In this document: piece after piece, positions 8,309 through 16,115 of the stretch
Position numbering within the stretch: position 1 is the stretch's first letter
Layout of the letters: each line of letters begins with the position of its first letter
From: Acidobacteriota bacterium
GTDB lineage: Bacteria; Acidobacteriota; UBA4820; DSQY01
DNA length: 35,744 nt
Direction of reading: 5' to 3'
NCBI GenBank assembly: GCA_040752915.1
Contig: JBFMHB010000033.1
Coordinates: 1 to 35,744, forward strand
Made by a program: the position numbers and the translations under genes
Notes under the pieces: model-generated
Told to the model about the DNA's origin: nothing
Seen by the model: only the letters and a program-made list of their open reading frames with translations
Databases searched by the model: none

Positions 8309-8827
8309 TCAGGTGCGGCCGAGACCGGCGAGGCGCTCGAGGACTTCGGCTTCCATCTGGGCACGCGGGCGGGACAGGGCGTGCCCCACTTCCGCAGAAA
8401 GAAGGAGCAAGGCCTTTTGGTACATCTTCTTTTCGCGGAAGGAGAGGGGTTTTCTGGAGTTGAGAACGTACAGGGCCTTCAGGACCTTCGCGATGGATGC
8501 GAGGTCGCCCTGGGCGAGCATCTCCCCGTGGGCCGAGAACCGCTCGCGCCATGAGGAGACGATGTCCGCCGGAGAGCCCGACAGATAGGCGAGGGCCTCC
8601 TCGGCCTCCTTGGGTGTGGAGGGGCGGCGGAGACGGACTTCTTGAACGTTGTCCATGGGGATCATGACCTTGGATTCGCTGTCCGCCTCGCGCACCAGCA
8701 GGACGCAGAAGACCCGCGTCCGGCCGTCCATGGTCCGTTCCTGGATCTCCTGGACCTGCCCCACGCCATAGCCGGGGTACACCAGGGTGTCCCCCACCGA
8801 AAACCACACCTTTCCCTCGGCCGCCAT
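8309..8827 (-). CDS. carD: CarD/CdnL-family transcription regulator
   Basis: A 172-aa RNA polymerase-binding regulator. The N-terminal RID domain starts at FSVGDTLVYPGYGVGQVQEI, as in CarD/CdnL, which contacts the RNAP beta subunit and stabilises open complexes at rRNA and other promoters. The helical C-terminal DNA-binding region (about 75-172) includes a helix beginning FREKKMYQKALLLLSAEVGHAL. ATG 8827 has no ribosome-binding site, but an extended -10 (TGC TATATT) ends 6 nt before it, so the mRNA may be leaderless. GTG at codon 7 is an alternative start. Transcription runs towards pstS and co-transcription is possible. Confidence 0.88.
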   Translation of the reverse strand: MAAEGKVWFSVGDTLVYPGYGVGQVQEIQERTMDGRTRVFCVLLVREADSESKVMIPMDNVQEVRLRRPSTPKEAEEALAYLSGSPADIVSSWRERFSAHGEMLAQGDLASIAKVLKALYVLNSRKPLSFREKKMYQKALLLLSAEVGHALSRPRAQMEAEVLERLAGLGRT

Positions 8828-8833
8828 ACGCTA

Positions 8834-8842
8834 AATATAGCA
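8834..8842 (-). promoter_or_regulatory. Extended -10 promoter of carD
   Basis: On the minus strand TGC TATATT ends 6 nt before the carD ATG, which puts the expected +1 on or next to the start codon. The A+T-rich near-palindrome GCTAAATATAGC (8830-8841) stands out in G+C-rich surroundings. No good -35 was found, so the TGn extension would have to carry recognition. Confidence 0.5.
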
Positions 8843-8867
8843 CATTCAAGGCCGGGGAGGTAGCGCG

Positions 8868-8897
8868 TTGACCCGTCTCGATCGAGGGCCGTATCCT
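8868..8897 (+). promoter_or_regulatory. Predicted promoter of the secreted protein at 8904
   Basis: TTGACC (8868-8873), an 18-nt spacer and TATCCT (8892-8897). Only 6 nt separate the -10 from ATG 8904, and no ribosome-binding site is present. Together these suggest a leaderless transcript. Confidence 0.5.
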
Positions 8898-8903
8898 GGC
8901 TTC

Positions 8904-10022
8904 ATGCGGAGATCCCACACCCTCGTCTGCACCTGGATCCTGGCCGCGCTTCTTGCGATGGCCCGGGTTCCGGCGGCCGAGGCCGCCGAGGGCGAGGCCC
9001 GTTTCGCCGAGACCACCATCCGGATCCTCACCATGGGAGAATCCCAGGCGCTTCGGGAGGCGGGGGCTTTTTCGGCCCACCTTCCCCTGGGGAAGCCGGC
9101 GGAATTGCTCCGCCGCCTCCAGGTGGAAAACGCCTCCCGGAAAGCCCGCCTGGACCTTGGGCTCCGCCTCTTGGTCCGGCCCGTCGTGGGAGAAGACGGG
9201 GTCCTTCGACTGATCCTTCTCTCGGAGTCCACACCGATGGGCGGGGAGGTGGTCAGCCGGGCCCGCGAGATGGCCTTCACCCACCCGGGCGAGCAGGTGA
9301 TGGAGGCTTTCGTGGATCCGGGGACCGGCACCCGCGTCGTGTACTCCGTGTCCGCCTCGCTCGACGAGGCTCCCCCCCCGGCTCGGGCGCCCCTACCGCC
9401 GATGGGGTTCCTCGTCCGGGTCGAGAAGTGGATCGGGGCCCACCGAGTGGAGCTGGAGGCGTTGCAGCTCCAGTCCCTGGAGGGGCAAGCCGTGAGCCAC
9501 CACTACGAGCGAAAGGTGCCGCGGTGGAGCGACGGTACAGCCTCCGGCGAAGAGTCGGACTGGACGGAGGGTCTTCCCGTGATCCAGCCGGGGCAGGAGC
9601 CGCCCCAGCTCAAGGCGGGTCAGAGCTTCTCCATCGCTGTGGAGCCGGAGTCGGGGAAAAAGAAGAAGGAAAAGGACAGGAAGAAGGCCGACGGGGCTTC
9701 GGATCTCCCCTCCCCGGAGGCCCCCCCGAGAAAAGTGGTCTGGGAGACCGAGGCGTACGATCTGACGCTGAAACCGCTGTCCATCGAATCGGGGCGCCTC
9801 TGCCTGAAAGTGGAGGTGGCGGGGCGCATGCTCTCCGCTTCCAAGTTGCCTCTTCCCCTCCTGTCCATCGAGGACGAAAAGTGCCTCCTCGCCGGCGAAC
9901 CGGCCCCCTTCTACCTCACCCGCGAAGGGGCCGAGGGCCCGATGGGCTATGTCGTCTGGGTCGTCCCTCGATGGGAGGGATCCGACGGGTCCGGGACCCC
10001 TCTCCAGGCCCCTTCGAAATAG
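8904..10022 (+). CDS. Secreted protein of unknown function
   Basis: A 372-aa predicted periplasmic protein that I do not recognise. An in-frame upstream extension exists from about 8868, but ATG 8904 starts a good signal peptide (MRRSHTLVCTWILAALLAMA, cleavage near AEAAEGE). The mature part looks like mixed beta sheet without repeats: RKARLDLGLRLLVRPVVGEDG, then GYVVWVVPRWEGSDGSG at the end. A very basic linker (SGKKKKEKDRKKADG, about residue 250) separates two halves. There is no transmembrane helix after the signal peptide and no catalytic motif. It lies 8 nt upstream of the LolA-like gene and is probably co-transcribed with it, which points to the cell envelope. No better function can be given. 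Confidence 0.75.
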   Translation: MRRSHTLVCTWILAALLAMARVPAAEAAEGEARFAETTIRILTMGESQALREAGAFSAHLPLGKPAELLRRLQVENASRKARLDLGLRLLVRPVVGEDGVLRLILLSESTPMGGEVVSRAREMAFTHPGEQVMEAFVDPGTGTRVVYSVSASLDEAPPPARAPLPPMGFLVRVEKWIGAHRVELEALQLQSLEGQAVSHHYERKVPRWSDGTASGEESDWTEGLPVIQPGQEPPQLKAGQSFSIAVEPESGKKKKEKDRKKADGASDLPSPEAPPRKVVWETEAYDLTLKPLSIESGRLCLKVEVAGRMLSASKLPLPLLSIEDEKCLLAGEPAPFYLTREGAEGPMGYVVWVVPRWEGSDGSGTPLQAPSK

Positions 10023-10030
10023 GACAGGTC

Positions 10031-10702
10031 ATGACTCTCCCTCGCCCCATACTGCGCAGGCTTTTCCTCTCCGGGTTGTTGGCCCTTGTTTTCTGCCTCC
10101 CAGAGGCATGGGGGGACGAGCCGCCCGCGCCGTGTGCGGAGACGTTCCGGAAGGTGCTGCAAGCCACCCGGGGCGCCGCGGGAGTCCGGGCCGGATTCCG
10201 CCACGTCCTCCGATCCCCCTCCCTGAACCAGAACGAGACCGAGGAGGGCACGCTGATTCTGGCCGAGGGGGGGCGGACCCGGTGGGAGTACACCGTACCC
10301 CCTGGCAAGCTGGCCGTGGCGGATGGGAAACGGTCCGTCCTCTATTTGCCGGCCGAGCGGCAGGCCTTCGTGCGGCGGATGGACGCGGGCGATGCTCCCG
10401 TGGCTCTGAGGCTCCTGTCCGGCGAAGGCAACCTCGAAGCGGAAGTGGTCTGCGAGGGCGTGGAGCGGCTCGGTCGTCTCCTCATCCTGAAGCTGGCCCT
10501 GAAAGACACCACTTCGGGGGTGCGGAACCTTGAGGCGGCCGCGGACGCGTCCACCGGAAGACTGAATCGGGTCTACTTCCGGGACGCCCTCGGGAACGAG
10601 ATCACCCTTGAATTGTCGGGCCTGGAGCCTCTGGACCGGGTGGACCCGTCCCTCTTCGCCTTCGAACCTCCGCCGGGAACCGCAGTGCTTCAGGGTCCGT
10701 GA
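10031..10702 (+). CDS. lolA: LolA-like outer-membrane lipoprotein carrier
   Basis: A 223-aa periplasmic protein with signal peptide (hydrophobic LFLSGLLALVFCLPEAWG). The core follows the LolA pattern: EGTLILAEGGRTRWEYTVPPGK, VADGKRSVLYLPAERQAFVRR and a half-barrel of beta strands ending GLEPLDRVDPSLFAFEPPPGT. LolA takes lipoproteins released by LolCDE across the periplasm. Here the family match is clear, but a role as general carrier or as a LolA paralogue for a special lipid cannot be separated. ATG 10031 has AGGACAGG upstream. It is adjacent to the secreted unknown (8-nt gap), and its stop lies 1 nt from the convergent folE stop. Confidence 0.78.
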   Translation: MTLPRPILRRLFLSGLLALVFCLPEAWGDEPPAPCAETFRKVLQATRGAAGVRAGFRHVLRSPSLNQNETEEGTLILAEGGRTRWEYTVPPGKLAVADGKRSVLYLPAERQAFVRRMDAGDAPVALRLLSGEGNLEAEVVCEGVERLGRLLILKLALKDTTSGVRNLEAAADASTGRLNRVYFRDALGNEITLELSGLEPLDRVDPSLFAFEPPPGTAVLQGP

Positions 10703-10703
10703 C

Positions 10704-11288
10704 TCACGGGCCTCGGTGGTCCCAGCCGGTATCCTCCGGCCCCCCCGCCGACCGGATCAGCCCGAGAAACTCGGCACGCGTCCTGGCGTCTCGCAGAAAG
10801 GATCCCCGCAAGGCGGAAGTGGCCGCGGAACTTCCCTCCTTTTGCACGCCCCGCATGACCATGCAGAGGTGGGTCGCTTCCAGCACGACCCCCAGCCCCC
10901 GTGGCTTCAAGGCCTCGGTGAGCGTGTCCGCCACCTGCTCCGTGAGCCGCTCCTGGACCTGCAGGCGGCGGGCGTAATGATCCAGGATCCTGGGGATCTT
11001 GGAGAGCCCCATCAATCGGCCGTTCGGGACATAGGCGACGTGGGCCTTACCGAAGAAGGGCAGGAGGTGGTGTTCGCAAAGGCTGTAAAAGGGGATGCCT
11101 TTGACCAGGACCATGGCCTCGGAGGGGTCTTCGAAGACGGAGCCCTCCAGGATCGGCTCAAGAGGTTCCCGATGCCCCCGCGTCAGCTCCAGGAGGCTTT
11201 CGGCCACCCGCGTCGGAGTCTTTTTCAGGCCGGGCCGATCCGGATTCTCCCCCAGGGCCGCCAACAGGCGTCGGACCGCATCCTCCAT
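10704..11288 (-). CDS. folE: GTP cyclohydrolase I
   Basis: Converts GTP to 7,8-dihydroneopterin triphosphate, the first step of folate/pterin synthesis. The 194-aa length is typical. Zinc and catalytic motifs are present: [17 protein letters not shown] (Cys and His ligands) and the C-terminal [15 protein letters not shown] (second Cys ligand). The ATG has CGGAGG about 10 nt upstream on the minus strand, and a TACAAT -10 at 11309-11314. The convergent lolA stop is only 1 nt away, with no room for a terminator between them. Confidence 0.95.
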   Translation of the reverse strand: MEDAVRRLLAALGENPDRPGLKKTPTRVAESLLELTRGHREPLEPILEGSVFEDPSEAMVLVKGIPFYSLCEHHLLPFFGKAHVAYVPNGRLMGLSKIPRILDHYARRLQVQERLTEQVADTLTEALKPRGLGVVLEATHLCMVMRGVQKEGSSAATSALRGSFLRDARTRAEFLGLIRSAGGPEDTGWDHRGP

Positions 11289-11473
11289 CGTGAACCCTCC
11301 GCACGGTCATTGTACACGCTCTGGACCTGGGGGAGGGCGCATCCCTGGGAATGCGGCCGGGCACCCAGGAATTGGAACGGCGTTTTCAGCCCTGGTCCCG
11401 ATTGGAAACCGGGCTATGTATATGCGAAGAAAGGGGGGCGAGCCGGCAGAGGCCAATTCCCCCAAGGAGCCGT

Positions 11474-11490
11474 GAACGAAGTATTCGTTC
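11474..11490. promoter_or_regulatory. Palindrome upstream of the fmdB promoter (possible operator)
   Basis: A perfect inverted repeat GAACGAA-GTA-TTCGTTC lies 13 nt upstream of the -35 box of the promoter at 11504. The dyad fits a dimeric regulator site, but no second copy was found in the window and the binding protein is unknown. Confidence 0.4.
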
Positions 11491-11503
11491 TGGACCTGAG
11501 GAC

Positions 11504-11532
11504 TTGACAAGAAGGTCCCGACGGACTAAACT
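11504..11532 (+). promoter_or_regulatory. Sigma-70 type promoter of the FmdB-type gene
   Basis: Perfect -35 TTGACA (11504-11509), a 17-nt spacer and TAAACT (11527-11532, 4 of 6). The start codon lies 31 nt after the -10. It is one of the best promoter matches in the window. Confidence 0.75.
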
Positions 11533-11563
11533 TGCCTCCGGAATAAAGAAGACGGTGCGAGAA

Positions 11564-11827
11564 ATGCCCATTTACGAGTACGAATGCGAACTGTGCCGCC
11601 GGAGATTCGAGAGGATCCAGAAGCTCTCGGATCCCCTGGTCACGTCCTGCCCGAACTGCGGAGGATCGGTGCACAAGATGTTTTCCGTTCCAGCGCTGCA
11701 GTTCAAGGGTTCGGGATTTTACGTGACCGATTACGCGCGCCCCGCGGGAGGGGGCGCGTCCTCCGAAGGCGCCGGTTCGGCTCCTGCAGCCAAGCCGACC
11801 GGGACCACCGGGGGCAGCCATGCTTAA
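11564..11827 (+). CDS. FmdB-family zinc-ribbon protein
   Basis: An 87-aa protein. The N-terminus MPIYEYECELCRRRFERIQK and the later SCPNCGG form the CxxC...CxxC zinc ribbon of the FmdB/CxxC_CXXC_SSSS family. The tail (about 50-87) is Gly/Ala/Ser-rich and low in complexity. The family is small and widespread; regulatory roles have been proposed, but no activity is established. It is a single-gene unit, with a strong promoter upstream and a hairpin terminator about 100 nt downstream. Confidence 0.85.
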   Translation: MPIYEYECELCRRRFERIQKLSDPLVTSCPNCGGSVHKMFSVPALQFKGSGFYVTDYARPAGGGASSEGAGSAPAAKPTGTTGGSHA

Positions 11828-11929
11828 ACCCCACCTGAGATGCTCTTTCCTGACAACAAGGGCGCCGCTGGCGACCTCCTTCCTCAACCGTTTCCCCACC
11901 TAAAATCGAACCCTACCTCAACCCTCACT

Positions 11930-11967
11930 CCCCGGCCGGAACTCCGGCCGGGGGGCCCACCTTTTTT
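11930..11967 (+). terminator. Rho-independent terminator between fmdB and ileS
   Basis: A perfect 10-bp stem (CCCCGGCCGG, 11930-11939, with 11944-11953) and an AACT loop; two more pairs are possible outside. A run of six T lies at 11962-11967, a few bases after the stem. Confidence 0.7.
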
Positions 11968-12057
11968 CGGCCCCGGGGCCGCTTCCCCTGGTGGTCCGCG
12001 TTCCAGGCCCCTCCGACGGGCACCCGTCGCTCCGGGCGCACCAACCGGCCGTTTGCG

Positions 12058-12086
12058 TTGATGAGGGAAGGGCTCTGTTGTAAAAT
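12058..12086 (+). promoter_or_regulatory. Sigma-70 type promoter of the ileS cluster
   Basis: TTGATG (12058-12063), a 17-nt spacer and TAAAAT (12081-12086), 21 nt before the ileS GTG. No T-box leader features lie between this promoter and the gene, so ileS is probably not controlled by tRNA-sensing antitermination. Confidence 0.7.
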
Positions 12087-12107
12087 CAATCGTTTCAGGA
12101 GGAAGCC

Positions 12108-14867
12108 GTGGGCGCGGACTGGAAAGACACCCTGAACCTTCCCAAGACGGACTTTCCCATGAAGGCCAACTTGGCCCAGCGGGAGCCGAAACAGCTCGAT
12201 GCTTGGAGAAAGGCGGGGATCTACACCCAGATTCAGTCCGCACGCAGGGGGTGTCCGGTGTACTCCTTCCACGATGGCCCGCCCTACGCCAACGGGCGCA
12301 TTCACCTGGGCCACGCACTCAACAAGGTGCTCAAGGACTTCATCATCAAGTCCAAGACCATGGAAGGCTACCGGGTGACCTACCGGCCGGGCTGGGACTG
12401 CCATGGCCTGCCCATCGAGCTTCAGATCGAAAAGGAGAAGGGCCGGAAGGTCCGCGAGGAGGACATCCACACCTTCCGCCGCCACTGCCGGGAATACGCG
12501 GAGAAGTTCATCGCCATCCAGCGGGAGGAGTTCATTCGGTTGGGGGTCTTCGGGGACTGGGAGAACCCGTACAGGACCATGGACTATCCGTACGAGGCCT
12601 CCATCGCCTCTGCCTTCCACGAGTGCTTCCAGAAGGGGTACGCGTACAAGGGGATGAAATCCGTCCAGTGGTGCATCCACTGCGAAACGGCCCTGGCCGA
12701 GGCGGAAGTGGAATACGCGGACCATCGGTCCCCGACCGTCTTCGTCAAGTTCCCCGTGGCGGCGGGGCAGGAAGGCGCCCTCCCCGACGGGCTGGGCCGC
12801 CCCGGCACCTCCGTGGTGATCTGGACCACCACCCCCTGGACCCTTCCGGCGAACCTTGCCGTGGCCTTTCATCCCGAATTCCCGTACGTGGCCATCGAAA
12901 GCGAAGGGGAGGTCCTCGTCGTGGCCGAGGCGCTGGCCGAGTCCTTTCTCAAGGAAATCGGGCGGGAGGGGAGGGTGGTAGGGGCGTTCAAGGGCGCCCG
13001 GATGGAGGGTCTGCGGCTCAGGCACCCGTTCCTCGATCGGGACTCGCTCTGCATCGTGGCGGATTACGTGACCTCCGACACGGGGACGGGGTGCGTGCAC
13101 ACGGCGCCGGGCCACGGCCAGGACGACTACCTTACGGGGGTCCGTTACGGCCTTCCCATCCTCAGCCCCGTGGATCGCCGCGGCCGGTTCATGGCCGACG
13201 TGGAGCACTTTGCCGGGATGAACGTCTTCGACGCGAATCCGGAGGTCGTCAAACTCCTGGAGTCCAGGGGGGCCCTCCTTCGGGCCGGAACCATCACCCA
13301 CTCCTACCCCCACTGCTGGCGCTGCAAGAATCCTCTTATTTTTCGGGCCACCGAACAGTGGTTCATCTCCATGGCGCACGACGACCTTCGGGCGAAGGCG
13401 CTCAAGGCGATCGACGCGGTGGACTGGGTGCCCGCCTGGGGCCGGAACCGGATCTACTCGATGATGGAAGGCCGGCCGGACTGGTGCCTTTCCCGCCAGC
13501 GTCGGTGGGGGGTGCCCATCGCGGTCATCTTCTGCGAGTCCTGCGGGGAGCCGGTCCGGGATGGCCGGTTCTTCGAGGCCGTGCGGCGCGAGATCTCCGT
13601 CCGGGGGGCCGGCGTCTGGTACGAAGGCGATGCGGGCCGGTTCCTGCCGCCGGGGTACGCCTGTTCGAAATGCGGGGGAAAGGCCTTCCGGCCCGAGACC
13701 GACATCCTGGACGTCTGGTTCGATTCGGGGGTCAGCCACAGGGCCATCCTCGGCCACGACCTGGATACCCCGTGGCCTTCGGAGGTGTACCTGGAGGGGA
13801 GCGACCAGCATCGAGGCTGGTTCCACACTTCCCTTCTGACGGCTCTCATGCTCAAGGGGGCGCCGCCCTACAAGAAGGTGATCACCCACGGCTTCGTGCT
13901 CGACGGCGAGGGGCGGGCCATGTCCAAGTCCATGGGCAACGTCATCTCACCGGAGGAGGCCCTGAAAAAGCACGGGGCGGAGATCCTGCGCCTCTGGGTG
14001 TCCATGGTGGATTACCGGGACGACGTCCGCTTTTCATGGGACATGCTCCAGAGGAACGCCGACGCTTACCTGAAGATCCGGAACACGCTCCGGTACCTGC
14101 TGGGCAATCTCTTCGACTTCACCCCCGCGGAGGCCGTGGCCCATGCGGACCTGCCGGAGATGGACCGGTATGCGCTGATTCTGCTGGACCGGGTCATCCA
14201 CCGCGTTCTGAAGGCCTACCGGGAGTTTGCCTTCCACCTCGTTTACCACGAACTCCTCCAGTTCTGCACGGTGACCTTGTCGGCCTTCTACCTGGACGTG
14301 CTCAAGGACCGGCTGTACTGCAGCGCCGCGGCCTCCCCGGAACGCCGTTCGGCCCAGACCGTTCTCTACCGGCTGGCGGACTCTCTGGTGCGGCTCATGG
14401 CTCCCATTCTGCCGTTCACGGCCGAGGAGGTCTGGTCGTACCTCCCGGAGCGCGAAACGCCCTCCGTGCACATGGCTCGCTTTCCGGAGGCCTCCGGCCG
14501 CGGCGACGAAGCCCTTGCGGAGCGGTGGGAACGGCTCCGGGGCATGAGGGAAGCCGTGAACAAAGCCCTGGAGGAGGCCCGACAGCGAGGGGAAATCGGG
14601 AAATCCCTGGAGGCCGAGGTGACCCTCCGCGCCGGGACGGAGGAGGAGGTCGAATTCCTGCGGCGATACGCCGGCGTCCTCCCGGAGCTCTTCATCGTCT
14701 CGTCCGTGCGCCTGGAGGGCGCCGGATCCCACGCGCCGGCGGTGACCGTCTCGAAGGCCGGCGGCGAGAAGTGCGCGCGGTGTTGGACGATCACCTCCGC
14801 GCCCATCCGGCACGAGGAATCGGCCCTCTGTCCGCGGTGCGCCTTGGTCACCGGGATTCGCGCCTGA
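12108..14867 (+). CDS. ileS: Isoleucyl-tRNA synthetase
   Basis: Charges tRNA-Ile. The 919-aa class I synthetase starts at GTG, 5 nt after AGGAGG (12097-12102). The HIGH motif is HLGH at residues 66-69 in PPYANGRIHLGHALNK. The editing (CP1) domain has the segments VVIWTTTPWTLPANLAVAF and GTGCVHTAPGHGQDDY. The KMSKS loop reads AMSKS at 604-608, with the first Lys replaced. The C-terminal zinc ribbon is CARCW...CPRC. The normal length and CP1 sequence indicate the bacterial type. It is the first gene of a tightly packed cluster; lspA starts 1 nt after its stop. Confidence 0.97.
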   Translation: MGADWKDTLNLPKTDFPMKANLAQREPKQLDAWRKAGIYTQIQSARRGCPVYSFHDGPPYANGRIHLGHALNKVLKDFIIKSKTMEGYRVTYRPGWDCHGLPIELQIEKEKGRKVREEDIHTFRRHCREYAEKFIAIQREEFIRLGVFGDWENPYRTMDYPYEASIASAFHECFQKGYAYKGMKSVQWCIHCETALAEAEVEYADHRSPTVFVKFPVAAGQEGALPDGLGRPGTSVVIWTTTPWTLPANLAVAFHPEFPYVAIESEGEVLVVAEALAESFLKEIGREGRVVGAFKGARMEGLRLRHPFLDRDSLCIVADYVTSDTGTGCVHTAPGHGQDDYLTGVRYGLPILSPVDRRGRFMADVEHFAGMNVFDANPEVVKLLESRGALLRAGTITHSYPHCWRCKNPLIFRATEQWFISMAHDDLRAKALKAIDAVDWVPAWGRNRIYSMMEGRPDWCLSRQRRWGVPIAVIFCESCGEPVRDGRFFEAVRREISVRGAGVWYEGDAGRFLPPGYACSKCGGKAFRPETDILDVWFDSGVSHRAILGHDLDTPWPSEVYLEGSDQHRGWFHTSLLTALMLKGAPPYKKVITHGFVLDGEGRAMSKSMGNVISPEEALKKHGAEILRLWVSMVDYRDDVRFSWDMLQRNADAYLKIRNTLRYLLGNLFDFTPAEAVAHADLPEMDRYALILLDRVIHRVLKAYREFAFHLVYHELLQFCTVTLSAFYLDVLKDRLYCSAAASPERRSAQTVLYRLADSLVRLMAPILPFTAEEVWSYLPERETPSVHMARFPEASGRGDEALAERWERLRGMREAVNKALEEARQRGEIGKSLEAEVTLRAGTEEEVEFLRRYAGVLPELFIVSSVRLEGAGSHAPAVTVSKAGGEKCARCWTITSAPIRHEESALCPRCALVTGIRA

Positions 14868-14868
14868 T

Positions 14869-15372
14869 ATGGCCCGGCGCGTTCCCCTTGTCGCGACGGC
14901 GGGCATCCTGATCCTGGACCAGGCCACAAAGGTCTGGCTGGCCCATTCCCTCCCTTTCGGGGGGGAGCGCGTCGTGACACCATGGTTCTCCCTCGTGCAC
15001 TGGCACAATCCCGGAGGGCTCTTCGGGATGTTGGACCGTCTGCCCGAGTGGGGGCGCCTCGCCGTTTTCCTCGCCATACCCCTTCTGGGCGTGTCCCTCC
15101 TCGGCTACCTGTATGCAAAGAGCGACCGGGACCTGGATCGGTGGCTCCTCGCGGCCATCCTGGGCGGGGCGGCGGGGAACCTCCTGGACAGGATCCGGCT
15201 GGGAGCGGTAGTGGATTTCCTTTATTTCCACATTCCCGACGGACCGGGCTGGCCCGCCTTCAACGTGGCCGACGCCACCCTCTCCACGGGGATCCTGGTG
15301 TTCGTGGCCCTCGCGTTCCTGCGCCCGGAAAAGGAGAAGGACCGTGCATCCGATCCTCTTTCAAATCGGTGA
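14869..15372 (+). CDS. lspA: Signal peptidase II (lipoprotein signal peptidase)
   Basis: Cleaves the signal peptide of prolipoproteins after Lgt has lipidated the Cys. The 167-aa inner-membrane protein has four predicted helices. Conserved motifs include ILDQATKVW, HWHNPGGLFGML, GNLLDRIRLGAVVDFLYF (first catalytic Asp region) and FNVADATLSTG (second catalytic Asp). The ileS-lspA order is common in bacteria. The end overlaps the lgt start by 29 nt. Confidence 0.95.
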   Translation: MARRVPLVATAGILILDQATKVWLAHSLPFGGERVVTPWFSLVHWHNPGGLFGMLDRLPEWGRLAVFLAIPLLGVSLLGYLYAKSDRDLDRWLLAAILGGAAGNLLDRIRLGAVVDFLYFHIPDGPGWPAFNVADATLSTGILVFVALAFLRPEKEKDRASDPLSNR

Positions 15373-16114
15373 CTTCGCCGTCGGCACGTACGGGATCCTC
15401 CTCGCGCTTTCTGCCCTGGCGGCCCTGGGGCTCGGGAGGATGCTCTCGCCAAGGGTGGACCTGGATCCCGAACGCGTGACCGATCTCTTCGTTTACAGCC
15501 TGCTCTCCGCCTTCGTGGGCGCCAAGGTGGCCCTGGTGATCGGGGACTTCCGTGCCTTCTCCGCCGATCCGGTCGGGTACCTTCTCGAGAACCTCCGCTC
15601 CTTCGGGGCCTTCTACGGCGGATTCCTGTGCGCCGCCGGGGTGGCGGCCTACTACCTTCGGCGCCACGGGATCCCCTTCTGGCCGGCGGCGGACGTGACG
15701 GCCGTCTGCCTCTCCCTCGGGCAGGCCATGGGCCGATGGGGTTGCTTCTTCGCGGGATGCTGCTACGGGAAGCCCACCGATCTCCCTTGGGGACTGGTGT
15801 TTCCGGCTGTCCCCACGTGCTCCGACGGAACCCACATCCATCCCTGGCCGATTTACGAGAGCCTGGCGGACCTGGCCATCTTCGCCGTCCTGTGGAGGCT
15901 CTTTCACCGAAAGGGCCTTCCGGGCCGGGTCTTTCTCGCCTACGTTCTGTTGTACGGAACGGCGCGTTTCTTCCTCGAGTTCCTCAGGGGGGACAGCCTC
16001 CGCGGCCTCTACTTCGGGGACGCGCTCTCGCTCTCCCAGATCGTGGCCCTCGGGGCTGTGGCCGCCGCCGGGGCGGCGTGGGCGTTCCGCCGGGCGAGAA
16101 GCCGGGAGGCTTGA
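15344..16114 (+). CDS. lgt: Prolipoprotein diacylglyceryl transferase
   Basis: Transfers diacylglycerol from phosphatidylglycerol to the lipobox Cys, the first step of lipoprotein maturation. The 256-aa protein has about seven helices. The signature GQAMGRWGCFFAGCCYGKPTDL has Cys residues where E. coli has Asn/Glu-Leu; the essential Arg of GRxG is kept. IYESLADLAIF and FFLEFLRGD are also present. GTG start inside the lspA end (29-nt overlap) implies translational coupling of the two lipoprotein enzymes. The stop lies 1 nt before the rluD start. Confidence 0.95.
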   Translation: MHPILFQIGDFAVGTYGILLALSALAALGLGRMLSPRVDLDPERVTDLFVYSLLSAFVGAKVALVIGDFRAFSADPVGYLLENLRSFGAFYGGFLCAAGVAAYYLRRHGIPFWPAADVTAVCLSLGQAMGRWGCFFAGCCYGKPTDLPWGLVFPAVPTCSDGTHIHPWPIYESLADLAIFAVLWRLFHRKGLPGRVFLAYVLLYGTARFFLEFLRGDSLRGLYFGDALSLSQIVALGAVAAAGAAWAFRRARSREA

Positions 16115-16115
16115 C

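Noticed and set aside
11828-12107. T-box or other leader upstream of ileS
   Set aside because: No T-box consensus or specifier-loop structure is present. The promoter lies only about 20 nt before the start, leaving no room for a riboswitch.
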